Below, piece by piece: positions 52,001 through 59,726 of a stretch of 64,000 nt of DNA; the first letter of the stretch is position 1, and every line of letters starts with the position of its first letter. The translations under genes and the position numbers were made by a program. The DNA comes from Druceiella hillmani (taxonomy: Eukaryota > Arthropoda > Insecta > Lepidoptera > Hepialidae). The notes under the pieces are model-generated. The model was given only the letters and a program-made list of their open reading frames with translations. It was not told the origin of the DNA and did no database searches. The DNA is taken from NCBI GenBank assembly GCA_039881145.1, contig JAYKKI010000061.1, positions 11,196,001-11,260,000 on the forward strand. The letters run 5' to 3'.

Positions 52001-52499
52001 TGCTATATCTGTATGTGTTTGTATAATTTTATATAATATGTTACTATGTTCGTTTCTTATATATTCTTTATATATTAATTATATAGCCATTATGTGTTCA
52101 TTTAATATAATATTGTTGCATACATATCTGCAGCTATAGTGTATCTTTTTGGAATATTAGAAATACATGGCATTCTTTAGTTCTCAAAACATTACATATT
52201 AGTTCTCTTTTTCAAGACCTCTGTCTGAACATTAATTATTATTTACATATTTCAGAGCAGAAAATATCCCTGGCCATATTTCATCTAAGAAGCTCTGTGC
52301 CGGTACAGCAGATACAGATTCATGCAATGGCGACTCCGGTGGACCTCTCATGTATGTGGGGATATATAATAATACCTTCAGCTACATTCAACAGGGCGTC
52401 GTCAGTTATGGGTCTTGGATCTGTGGGGAAGGACCGCCCGGTGTTTACGTTCGGCTTATCGATTATGTTAAGTGGATCCTGGATCATATTGAGCCATAG
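20011..52499 (+). CDS. Gene B: clip-domain trypsin-like serine protease, complete
   Basis: Seven exons (20011-20068, 33990-34156, 34746-34932, 35385-35548, 39977-40082, 40741-40915, 52256-52499) total 1101 nt and join without a stop into 366 residues. Residues 1-19 are a signal peptide. Clip-domain cysteines are 24, 34, 40, 67, 77 and 78. Cys104 in the linker should tie the light chain to the ICLP Cys234. Activation would cut Arg117/Ile118 (VRIINGTEA). Catalytic residues are His158 (TAAHC), Asp213 (NDVALLRL) and Ser313 (NGDSGGPL); Asp307 gives trypsin-like specificity. Cys180 and Cys189 form the extra 70-loop pair seen in Easter, SPE and PAP-type proteases. It is expected to be secreted as a zymogen and act in a haemolymph cascade; the exact step is unknown. 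Introns of 13.9 and 11.3 kb are filled with mobile elements. Confidence 0.94.
20918..20958 (-). ncRNA. Hammerhead ribozyme motif with canonical CUGAUGA box
   Basis: On - the order is CCAU, CUGAUGA, helix II GUUUU/AAAAC with loop CAU (and one extra U), GAAA, GCUAGGU, then GUU as cleavage triplet and GUGG. Both core boxes are perfect and helix I pairs with one G-U. Helix III has a G-G mismatch, so activity is doubtful. Confidence 0.62.
21690..22870 (-). pseudogene. Penelope-type reverse transcriptase and GIY-YIG endonuclease
   Basis: Reading - from 22870: [20 protein letters not shown] (normally FTNIP), [18 protein letters not shown], then [14 protein letters not shown], where the RT YxDD motif is [42 protein letters not shown] and [14 protein letters not shown] follow, then [19 protein letters not shown] near 21730-21790, the GIY-YIG-type nuclease block. 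The order RT then GIY-YIG identifies a Penelope-like element, which copies RNA at the target end cut by its own nuclease. Several stops and frameshifts make it inactive. Confidence 0.86.
23113..23153 (+). ncRNA. Decayed hammerhead motif, right flank of Penelope element
   Basis: The order CCAC, box, helix II GUUG/CAAC, GAAA, CCUAGUUC, GUAG is kept, but the box reads CGAAAGA instead of CUGANGA and helix III and I are damaged. It is a relic of the same motif. Confidence 0.55.
24133..24264. repeat. Three-copy tandem repeat, unit about 42 bp
   Basis: The block gtggtcagaacagttttgct followed by agatgcggccttttcattat occurs three times, the middle copy truncated and joined by agaacagttgcaagaac. It lies in gene B intron 1. 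Confidence 0.85.
25431..25498. repeat. (TA)n(TG)n microsatellite
   Basis: A short TA run followed by about 48 bp of TG with one TTTG interruption. Confidence 0.97.
28450..28530. other. Long near-perfect hairpin, miRNA-precursor-like
   Basis: The left arm 28450-28460 (gaattacaatg) pairs with 28520-28530, then a 6/2-nt internal loop, then 20 perfect pairs (28467-28486, tatattgcagtattttattt, with 28498-28517) closed by an 11-nt loop. The 81-nt foldback has the size of an insect pre-miRNA, but it could equally be a small palindromic transposon relic. It lies in gene B intron 1; either strand could form it. Confidence 0.55.
30021..31590. repeat. Minisatellite of mixed 18- and 20-bp units
   Basis: The core actacctgaacttttttt (18 bp) alternates irregularly with actacctgaacttttttctt (20 bp), about 80 units. 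Variants have actaactgaac, giving TACTAAC, or actgttttc. The + strand is pyrimidine-rich and has almost no AG dinucleotide: I found one, near 30758. It lies in gene B intron 1 in sense orientation. Confidence 0.96.
32136..32372. mobile_element. Penelope-derived inverted repeat with hammerhead motif
   Basis: Same family as 15941-16220: left end ttgaatatatttggcgtt, inverted outer blocks with gaaactacgtgatgtag, and a + hammerhead in the right arm. The left arm keeps only the GAAA-CCUAGGUC-GUGG end of the motif, so the palindrome is asymmetric. It lies about 1.6 kb upstream of gene B exon 2. Confidence 0.8.
32271..32311 (+). ncRNA. Hammerhead ribozyme motif, complete core
   Basis: Helix I CCAU pairs with GUGG (one U-G), core CUGAAGA, one extra U, helix II GUUG/CAAC with loop UAAUA, core GAAA, minimal helix III ACC/GGU with loop UA, and cleavage triplet GUC (cut expected after 32307). 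All invariant core bases are present. It is the best preserved of five copies and lies on the gene B sense strand, so it would be in the gene B primary transcript as well. Confidence 0.78.
32581..32646. repeat. (TA)n microsatellite
   Basis: About 60 bp of TA preceded by tgtatatatg. Confidence 0.97.
33990..34156 (+). CDS. Gene B exon 2, clip domain
   Basis: The acceptor is ttttttag/ac and the donor cccaag/gtatga. It encodes residues 20-75 with clip cysteines 24, 34, 40 and 67 ([21 protein letters not shown]). The last two clip cysteines are in the next exon. Clip domains bind cofactors or upstream proteases and keep the zymogen anchored after activation. Confidence 0.93.
34746..34932 (+). CDS. 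Gene B exon 3, end of clip, linker and activation site
   Basis: The acceptor is ttcag/gtg and the donor tacg/gtaaat. It encodes residues 76-137: VCCP finishes the clip domain, DICG holds linker Cys104, and VRIINGTEA is the activation site, cut after Arg117 to free Ile118. NQFPWMALL starts the catalytic domain. Confidence 0.94.
35385..35548 (+). CDS. Gene B exon 4, catalytic His
   Basis: The acceptor is catcag/gt and the donor ttacaa/gtaagc. It encodes residues 138-192: FNCGGTIIN, the catalytic motif YILTAAHC (His158) and RIGEH. Cys180 and Cys189 form the extra loop disulphide typical of Easter/PAP-like clip proteases. Confidence 0.94.
35700..36205. repeat. Minisatellite, about 34-bp unit
   Basis: About 15 copies of a unit containing gcttctaagtttgtaaatat then atatggggtttat, with length changes in the TA part (35975-35998). 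It lies in gene B intron 4. The open frame on - at 36013-36252 is a repeat artefact. Confidence 0.93.
37393..37575 (+). CDS. Possible small secreted peptide, 60 codons, doubtful
   Basis: The frame begins [20 protein letters not shown], which looks like a signal peptide, and continues with four cysteines in a polar tail ([21 protein letters not shown]). It lies in gene B intron 4 with TATATAA about 23 nt before the ATG, too close to supply a normal 5' UTR, and AATAAA words about 160 nt after the stop. I recognise no family. It may be a chance frame. Confidence 0.15.
   Translation: MNQFYVNACIFFVFFLIKSCVANRHTEMYGGIDTDICRHSTANSTANCLTQVGSTCFNQY
38028..38167. repeat. Three-copy short tandem repeat
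   Basis: The words tttttaacgaaactatgg and ttcattttattgttcatt occur three times, two of them preceded by gatgcagcgatat. It lies in gene B intron 4. Confidence 0.85.
38333..38384. repeat. (TA)n microsatellite
   Basis: About 50 bp of TA with one TGTA step. Confidence 0.96.
38666..38714. repeat. (TA)n microsatellite
   Basis: About 48 bp of pure TA. Confidence 0.97.
39705..39838. repeat. Imperfect (TG)n-rich tract
   Basis: TG/CG/TA mixed tract (gtgtgcatgcgtgtgtacat and similar). Open frames here in three phases and on - are artefacts. It ends about 140 nt before gene B exon 5. Confidence 0.85.
39977..40082 (+). CDS. Gene B exon 5, catalytic Asp
   Basis: The acceptor is tttcag/ga and the donor gtcg/gtgagt. 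It encodes residues 193-227 with EKIIAHELY and NDVALLRL (catalytic Asp213). Homologous to gene A 3903-4002. Confidence 0.93.
40741..40915 (+). CDS. Gene B exon 6, ICLP and AGWG motifs
   Basis: The acceptor is ttacag/aa and the donor tacaa/gttagc. It encodes residues 228-285 with SPICLP (Cys234) and VAGWGITEK, ending near NEECEGRY. Read-through past the donor would stop after seven residues and lose the catalytic Ser, so splicing to 52256 over 11.3 kb is needed. Confidence 0.93.
41856..41936. repeat. (TA)n microsatellite
   Basis: Two TA runs separated by tacata. Confidence 0.96.
42412..42476. repeat. (TA)n microsatellite
   Basis: TA run with one tacata interruption, same pattern as 41856-41936. 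Confidence 0.96.
42951..43002. repeat. (TA)n microsatellite
   Basis: About 46 bp of TA. Confidence 0.96.
43480..47340 (+). mobile_element. Helitron rolling-circle transposon, decayed Rep/helicase
   Basis: The + strand encodes, in order and broken by many stops and shifts: [19 protein letters not shown] (about 43853-43910), [19 protein letters not shown] (44137-44193), [17 protein letters not shown] and [12 protein letters not shown] (44310-44570), the Rep HUH-type His pair HSH (45021-45029), [13 protein letters not shown] with two tyrosines (about 45382-45420), PYYTWN-like sequence (45720), and a Pif1-type helicase start [12 protein letters not shown] (46410-46450) ending near [13 protein letters not shown] (47237-47276). 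The Walker A lysine region reads GTRKI rather than GTGKT. The typical 5' TC and 3' CTRR hairpin ends were not located, so limits are those of coding homology. It lies sense-oriented in gene B intron 6. Confidence 0.9.
43490..47276 (+). pseudogene. Helitron Rep-helicase (RepHel), inactivated
   Basis: This is the coding part of the element. Rep nicks and rejoins single-stranded ends through its tyrosines, and the Pif1-like helicase unwinds DNA during rolling-circle transposition. The longest intact piece (44267-44602) matches the conserved region before the HUH motif very well; the helicase half is the most broken. At least a dozen stops are visible. A 27-bp segment of the helicase linker (46372-46398) recurs at 47309-47335 after the last recognisable motif. 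Confidence 0.88.
47341..49085. other. Unassigned part of gene B intron 6
   Basis: No clear family. The stretch 48000-48690 has short Lys/Arg-rich frames on + but no known motif. A 27-bp near-duplication (ggattacagatgat twice) sits at about 47876-47911. Confidence 0.4.
49086..50787 (+). pseudogene. hAT transposase (ZBED type), broken
   Basis: The + frames give [20 protein letters not shown] and [17 protein letters not shown] (about 49170-49280), [26 protein letters not shown] with [13 protein letters not shown] (49480-49590), [57 protein letters not shown] (50230-50280) and, at the end, [31 protein letters not shown], the hAT dimerisation domain. Order and motifs are those of ZBED-like hAT transposases, which cut and paste DNA with 8-bp target duplications. 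The N-terminal BED finger is not seen, and several stops and shifts disable it. Terminal repeats were not identified. Confidence 0.88.
50788..52255. other. Gene B intron 6, right part
   Basis: AT-rich, no gene recognised. It includes short inverted words next to the hAT end (ccagagtctgg near 50845, cgcggatt/aatccgcg at 51029-51057) and acagacaaacccacaaacag near 51090, possibly transposon edge sequence. It ends in the polypyrimidine tract and AG acceptor of exon 7. Confidence 0.4.
52256..52499 (+). CDS. Gene B exon 7, catalytic Ser and C-terminus
   Basis: The acceptor is atttcag/ag. It encodes residues 286-366 and the TAG stop at 52497-52499. [12 protein letters not shown] carries Asp307 and Ser313; [12 protein letters not shown] and GPPGVYV complete the S1 pocket with the usual Gly, unlike gene A. 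The helix YVKWILDHI ends the protein. AATAAA-like words (ttattaataaat) lie about 70 nt downstream. Confidence 0.95.
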
Positions 52500-53800
52500 G
52501 AATAATGAGAGTGTTAAACTTAATCTACATGATAAATATTTAGAATGATCGCGTTATGCGGTTATTAATAAATATTTGTAAACAGTTTTTATATAAACTT
52601 GTAAACATTTTCGAATTTTCTTACTATGTAAATAATACTTCAATTAAGTTTTTCATTAATTTTCTGTAATAAAATTAGCAAAACAGAACATTTATAGAAA
52701 CATTTCATCCGCCCCCGCGTTCCCACAGACATTTTCCGTGGAGACTACTTGACGTAGAAAGTTGAAGATTAACATAGTTGAAGATTGACATAGAAAGCGG
52801 TGGCTTGGCTGGCTAGATTGAATTTTAATTTTGGGAGTTGATTGAAAATAAGAAAAAGCTTATTAAAATACAAATTAAAAAAAAATTTTAATCTGAACAA
52901 TTTTCCAAAAAAAGTCTCAAAAATCGTCACTCCCCCTACTCTCTGAAAGAAAAAATCTCAAAAAATACACAAACTTTGGAAACAAATTTTTGGAATATTA
53001 AGAAAATAATCATGAATTGAACAATTGCCAAAAATTTAATAGTATCATGCTCTACTAGATTACGATAGTGATATAAATGCATAGCACAAGTAAAACGCTC
53101 ATAGTCGAACATAAAGCTAACGAATATTCGATATAAAAATAATCAATTTGTGAATCAATTAGAACAACGGCTTCAGATACTCTACAATATTCTTGCAAGC
53201 TCTAAGCTCGGGTCTGGCGGTTATTGGTCATGCGAGGGAATTCAGCACAAGCCTCCGATGACGTATGTAAATATGTATTTGCGGACTGCAAATACATATT
53301 TACATAAACCATGCATACGATCTGAAATATACAATTAAATTTTCACGTAACGAAATTGTGTAGCTTTAATTTTGAAATCCTAAAACAAATTACACAGAAA
53401 CAATCCCAAAAGAAGCCAGCCATCACGCTATTTTCTTTGAAATTACTATTAATTTAAAAATAGGGACCGAATTTTTTTTTTATTTTTCAATATAAAAATT
53501 GTTTTTTGAATAACGAATCGATTGATATGAAATTTGTCCACAATTAACACTTCTGAATAAATACAAAAAAGATAAAATTAAATAATTTTTTTAAATTCGG
53601 TTCCAATTAATTTCTCTAACCTTTACACATTGTTTATTGCTTATAACCCCGATAATATACTATTAATCAAACATCTGATGAGGACATTTCTCATGCAAAA
53701 TTTAAATGTATTGCACGTGTACGTATCGTGAGAATAGTTTATGAATATGATTAATGAGGTGTAAATCCAAAAATACAAATAATTTATAATTCTAGCAATA
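52500..53800. other. Intergenic region right of gene B
   Basis: Gene B 3' UTR, then AT-rich sequence without recognised gene. The only structured element is the hairpin at 53264-53306. Confidence 0.5.
53264..53306. other. Perfect 19-bp hairpin with 5-nt loop
   Basis: 53264-53282 (tatgtaaatatgtatttgc) is exactly complementary to 53288-53306, with loop ggact. Either strand could form it. It could be a terminator-like, cruciform or foldback structure; nothing around it shows a gene. Confidence 0.8.
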
Positions 53801-53805
53801 ATGTA

Positions 53806-54018
53806 AAACAATACAATTGTCTACGTCGCTACAATACAATTTTCTACGTCGTTACAATACAATTGTCTGCGTCGTAACAATGCAATTTTCTATGTCGTTA
53901 CAATACAATTTTCTACGTCGTTACAATACAATTTTCTGCTTCGTAACAATGCAATTTTCTATGTCGTTAGAATACAATTTTCTCCGTCGTTACAATACAA
54001 TTTTCTGCGTCGTTAAAA
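53806..54018. repeat. Minisatellite, 23-bp unit
   Basis: About nine copies of a unit reading acaatacaattttctacgtc plus gtt, with substitutions. An open frame on + is a by-product. Confidence 0.92.
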
Positions 54019-54149
54019 GGCTTGCGTTTTATTAAAAGTTAAGTTAACTGTGACTGCAACATTTATTTATTTGTGTATTCAATAAATTATATTAGCTTTT
54101 ATTATACAGCCATAAATTTTCCAGCGATTTCTGGAATGTAGGAGGAACT

Positions 54150-54560
54150 TTTCGAATGACAACAGAAACTTTTCGAACATTTAAACTGGAGTTTCTATTA
54201 ACAACAGAAACCTTTCAAATATATAAAATGGAGTTTTCGAATAACAACAGAAACTTTACTAATATATAAAATAGAGTTTTCGAATTTTACGAATATATAA
54301 AATGGAGTTTTCGAATAATAACAGAAACTTTACGAATATATAAAATGGAGTTTTCAAATAACAACAGAAACTTTACGAATATATAAAATGGAGTTTTCGA
54401 ATAACAACAAACTTTACGAATATATAAAATGGAGTTTCGAATAACAACAAGCTTTACGAATATATAAAATGGAGTTTTCGAATAACAACAGAAACTTTAC
54501 GAATATATAAAATGGAGTTTTCAAATAACAACAGAAACTTTTCGAATATATAAGATGGAG
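54150..54560. repeat. Minisatellite, about 43-bp unit
   Basis: About ten copies containing aataacaacagaaactttac then gaatatataaaatggagttt, some shortened. Confidence 0.93.
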
Positions 54561-55794
54561 TATATAAAAGTGCGGTTTTCGATCTTTTATTCCGTTAGTA
54601 ACTATGTTTCGGCTAGAAAGGATAAACAAAATATGAAAATTTCATGAAGAAAACAGATAGTAACTTTCTTTTATCTGTAACGACAAGTGAAGGTTTACGC
54701 TCCTACGAGACCAATCTCAAATCTCTTAACCCCTTCCTGCACGATGTCCTGCATTCAATTTAGAAAAAATAAAAAGCCTTATTGAAACAGATATCAGAAT
54801 AAGTTCACGTTGTGAAGTAGAGATACTCTTATAATTTCATACTGCAATAGGAATATGATTTCATGCTGTGGGATACAAGTGAAAATAGCATTTTTGTCTA
54901 TCACATACACCATCTTTGGAAGCGGCAGAGAACCAGTAAGTTTCTATTGTGACGCGTGGAAATATACTCGTAAATTCATTTCGATGGGCAGTAGTTCTTC
55001 ACCCACCATATTGTGACTCGTGGAAGTATACTCACTTGGATGGGCAGTGTTTCTTCACCCGCAATACTCTTCAGATTTCTTTACATCTGAATATCATCTA
55101 TTTTCTTTACAGTATTATTATTTAGGAGAGAAAAATTTAAAGACATTAAATTTTTTATCGCGCTTGAACTTACTTCAGCTTTTTAGTCAAAAGCCCAAAG
55201 AATTTTGCAAGAAAGAAAATTTGTATTACAAGTAATTCGTATATAAAGAATACACGCCGACAATAATAACCTCAGTATAATATAAAATCATGTTAATTTA
55301 TAAATTTAAAGCGACAACCATTTAGCCGTTCACGTGATGGAAAAATTATTAACTTCTCCGAAAACTTGCCAGTACCTTGCCTTTTGCTCCAAAATTTCAC
55401 AAGGCTTGTAGATGCTTGTAATTTTGCACGTAGATATATTATAAAATGATACCAATATTTTCATCTTGAGAAAATATACACTAATTTATTATAAAATCAT
55501 ATTAATAATCAAGCTTATTTCCACATAGAATAAAACGGATAGATAAAATCGTTTTGATTAATCATTATACAGAGATGACGAAAAACAAAATTAGTTATTG
55601 TTTAAAGTAAAGATTATTATTATTTATAGGAAATGAATTCAGCAAAATTACGAATTCAGTCACGTAACAGAGAACACCAATCAGAAAGAGTTACGTCACA
55701 CTTTGCAAAACATCGTCGTTATTGCTGGCATTTCATTGATTTTTCGTTTTTAACAATTTTTGTCAAGTTTATACAATTGTCCTCCATTACATCT

Positions 55795-56358
55795 TAAAAG
55801 ACAAGTACAACTTGCAATGTTTAAAAGACAAGTACAACTTGCAATGTTTAAAAAACAAGTACAACTTGCAATGTTTAAAAGACAAGTACAACTTGTAATG
55901 TTTAAAAGACAAGTACAAGTTGCAATGTTTAAAAGATAAGTACAACTTGTAATGTTTAAAAGACAAGTACAAGTTGCAATGTTTAAAAGACAAGTACAAC
56001 TTGTAATGTTTAAAAGACAAGTACAAGTTGCAATGTTTAAAAGATAAGTACAACTTGTAATGTTTAAAAGACAAGTACAAGTTGCAATGTTTAAAAGACA
56101 AGTACAACTTGTAATGTTTAAAAGACAAGTACAAGTTGCAATGTTTAAAAAACAAGTACAACTTGCAATGTTTAAAAGATAAGTACAACTTGCAATGTTT
56201 AAAAGACAAGTACAAGTTGCAATGTTTAAAAGACAAGTACAACTTGCAATATTTCAAAGACAAGTACAACTTGCAATGTTTAAAAGACAAGTACAACTTG
56301 CAATGTTTAAAAGACAAGTACAACTTGCAATGTTTAAAAGACAAGTACAACTTGCAAT
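55795..56358. repeat. 27-bp minisatellite with local 54-bp dimer order
   Basis: About 21 copies of gacaagtacaacttgcaatg plus tttaaaa. Because 27 is divisible by three, open frames run through on both strands (a 191-codon frame on - with a nine-residue KHCKLYLSF repeat, and others on +). Between about 55880 and 56150, units with acaacttgtaatg and acaagttgcaatg alternate, forming a 54-bp higher-order dimer. I see no promoter or codon bias, so I treat it as non-coding. Confidence 0.95.
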
Positions 56359-56483
56359 GCAAGATTTTAGCAAAGTTGTAATTTGCCCAAAATTGACGCT
56401 CGATATATTTTTTGCGTCAAATAGTGTCTTCGGCTCATAAACATTTTGGAATGTTAAAACATCAATGTAAGTATACACAAGTG

Positions 56484-56547
56484 ATAATACTACTTTAGCT
56501 TATAACTTTTGTAAGTATACACAAGTTATAAGCTAAAGTAGTATTAT
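56484..56547. repeat. Perfect 25-bp inverted repeat
   Basis: 56484-56508 is exactly complementary to 56523-56547 (core actactttagcttataact), spacer 14 nt. The word gtaagtatacacaagt also occurs directly on both sides (56468 and 56511), suggesting template switching created the structure. Confidence 0.88.
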
Positions 56548-56559
56548 TTCAGTTTCGTA

Positions 56560-58500
56560 GTCAGTAACCGTTTGTTTTCACACATATTGTAAGATAATTG
56601 ATTGATACTGAATTTGAGGTTAGATTTGCGAAGTATAAACATAAAACTAAAACAACTTCATTTTAACTCACACATTATTATTTTATGAATAAACTTGTAA
56701 AAATGTGGACTACAAAATTCATCATCATTGCATTAGATTTAGAAATAGAATGTATGTTAGTCATATTAATTTGTTCGTTTGTAATCAAGTGTATTAGATC
56801 TATTGTTTCGATATTTTAATGTTTTTCTATAGAAAACACAAATCGAAGTCAGTGTTGTAAGAAACCCATTTTATTGAATAGGTACTTAAACTGCAAATAA
56901 AAACTATATGAAAATAATCTTTACAAAAATACATTCTTAAATCTGTAAATAAACTACAATCTCCTTACAAATTTTATCTACTTTTTTCGTATTGTCATTG
57001 TTTTTGGAATATATATATAAAGAATTTGCGCGGCGTTTTAATAGTTGTGATTTTATACCAGGATACTACACAGTATTTGCAATAAGACGAATTCCTCTTT
57101 AATTAAATAAAAGAAGCAACTGCCATGCACAGACACGATTGTTTTGATTTCATTTACACGGTGTGACGTTATTCAAGACGCCATGACAGTTTTGAGCGTT
57201 TTCGAAATAAATTTAAATAATTTTTTAAAACGCAAAATACATAACGTAATGTAATTTGTGTTTTATCTTTGGAAAAATATAATTTTAGGGCGAAATAGAT
57301 ATTAAGATAAAGCATTAACCAATTTTCTAAATTTAGTCAACTAGCCCATTCTAAGCGTTTGATTAACTGAAAAAAATAATGAACTTCTCTGTAGCTCGCT
57401 GTACAACAACACAAAACACAAAACCTCTCCGCACAAAACCTCAACACAAAACCTTTCTGCCCAATTGAAAATTTGATCTATTATTTTTCTATACTAGATT
57501 CAGAGTGATTTCTGTATAGTCAATATATAATTTGTCACTTTTTTTCGTAGGCTTTCATTCTACTACGCGCATATCTCTAAATCAGTTCATAGAATTTCCA
57601 TCCACCCTAACCTCACTTGGATAGGTTTTTTTTCCCACTGTTATTCTTTGCAAGCAGAATATTTTAGTGTACGGTGCTTAAACCTACATGAAATATATCT
57701 ACTTAAAAAGCCTTAGCTGTCTATATTGCTAATTATCATCGGACCCTGATTACGTTACATTTTAATCTTAATATTTGTGGGCAATATAATATAATGTGAG
57801 ATTATTAATAGCGTTAACTCCACTCATAATGAGGTGTCGCTGTTTGGCATCAGATAATTACCACACTCGAACGCCCACGTGCACGCACTCGCACACGCGA
57901 ACGCGAGCGCATACGCACACGCACACACAGGTTTCTGTGAAAAGAGTGGCCAAATTCATTGATACAACTGTGCAGCAATAAAGCTCAAAAACAAAACTGT
58001 GTAATTTATTTATTAAAATACTAAATTTTGTTTCAGAAATAAAAACGACGGAAATTCATTATCGTAAAATTTCAGTGATGAAAAGGCAAGACGCATTGAG
58101 AAAATTTTATTAACGGACTTAAAAATACACAATTTTTAATAAAAAAATCATTGAATTTAAACACTAAAACCTTCACACGCAATATTAAGTAGGTACGCAT
58201 AAGATTCAGGACCCGATATTGACATTACGTTTTAATATTTTCGATGAACTAAATGCACAAAATCGATTAAACTAATATAATGTCTGAGTATTTAGACCTG
58301 AATCGATCAATAGATCAATCTGCTTAATATTTTGTATGAACGTTGTTAAACTTTAAGCTGCTATTTTTAATTAGAAATCAAAGTTTTTTGTCTTTATTAA
58401 AATAAAATATTTATATCTCACTCTCTGGAGATCGGTAAACCATTCAACTTTATTTAGATTTTGCATTTGCACACCTATGCCAATTATATAAACATTCATG
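56560..58500. other. Intergenic AT-rich region
   Basis: No gene recognised. It holds a short CA/CG-rich simple tract at about 57870-57930 (cgcacacgcacacacag). Confidence 0.5.
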
Positions 58501-58599
58501 TGTTAAATATATTACTGAGAATTTTCGTGTGCTTTATATGTATTATATAAAATCATCGTAAGATAATATAATTTATATTTTTGTAAAAAAACGTTAATT

Positions 58600-59570
58600 A
58601 CGAACTTATACTGCCTATGAGCTTTGACAAACTGTAGCTTATCACTATATTTATTATAAGAACGTGAAATAAGATAAAATGATGTAGCAAAATTGTAAAA
58701 CTGGGTAAGTAAATGAATAATAAAAAGTAATGTAGTATAACCATAAATAATTATATCGTGATTCGAGACAGAAAATATAAAGATCAAAACGATGCCTTTA
58801 AACTTTGATAAATTGCGGCCTGTCGCATTATGATTCTTTGGTAACAAAAAAAACAAATTGTAAAAGTCAATTGCATAAAAAAGGAACTGAAAAATTTGGA
58901 GTACCGATACGTATGAGGCATCCAATTTTTAAGTAAAAGTAATAATAAAAAGCAGTAATGCGAACCATATCAAATTATATTTACAGTAAATGATGACAAT
59001 TATTGCAATTCCATTACAATAATTATCAACATTAAAGCTGTTAATTATTAAATACGGAGCATTAGAGCTAGCAAAAGTTGTAAGAAAATATGAACCTCAA
59101 TGTGATCATAATGAGCGTTGATAAATTTCCTGTAGAGAAAGGGAAACAAAAAGTTGGAAATTACCCTATATTTATTATAATCGTGCAATTATAAAGCTAA
59201 TTTCTACAATTAGCAACATACCATAGAATGCAACTACATTAATTAGCAGCATTTACTTAAAATGGCTTAAGCTATTATTACTAATAACTATATTAATTAT
59301 TAGTCTTTAAGCTGTCAAAATTGTGAGAAAATGTAAACATAAATTTTATGAACAAGCTCTTTGACATAAAAAGTGAAATAAAAAGAAAAGCAAAAATTTG
59401 GAGTTGAACCTATATTTATTACAAGGATACAATCAATTACAAAACCAACTCGTACATAATAGACCTTGCCCTGTTTTATTTATCATCATTTATGCAATGG
59501 TAAAAATATAAGAAAATATCACTTAAATAATTAATGACATTTAAGCCGGCAAAAACTAATGTTTCTTTTC
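58600..59570. repeat. Divergent long tandem repeat, about 240 bp, at least three copies
   Basis: Phrases such as gcaaaagttgtaagaaaata then aacaaaaagttggaaatt and cctatatttattat recur near 58640-58900, 59070-59190 and 59315-59430, with a possible start of a fourth near 59545. Copies are strongly diverged. A 137-codon frame on - (58512-58925), hydrophobic and AT-rich, overlaps the first copy; I recognise no family in it. Confidence 0.45.
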
Positions 59571-59681
59571 GTATGAAATTTTCAAATAAAACCATCCGTA
59601 TACGGATCGAATCGATGTTATTAACGTCACTAGATTAAAATCGACAACTCATCATTATCGCACTCAAAACACCGATGCCCA

Positions 59682-59726
59682 TCAACATCGACTATTCTCT
59701 TAAATAAAGACAATAGTCGATGTTGA
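59682..59726. other. 15-bp perfect hairpin at edge of telomere-like block
   Basis: tcaacatcgactatt (59682-59696) pairs exactly with 59712-59726 around a 15-nt loop. The right arm ends where the first AACCT unit begins. Confidence 0.85.

Noticed and set aside
55787..56362. 191-codon frame on the - strand as a repeat protein gene
   Set aside because: It is fully explained by a 27-bp minisatellite, and other frames on the + strand are equally open.
58512..58925. 137-codon hydrophobic frame on - as a chemoreceptor
   Set aside because: No receptor motif, strongly AT-driven composition, and overlap with a diverged tandem repeat.
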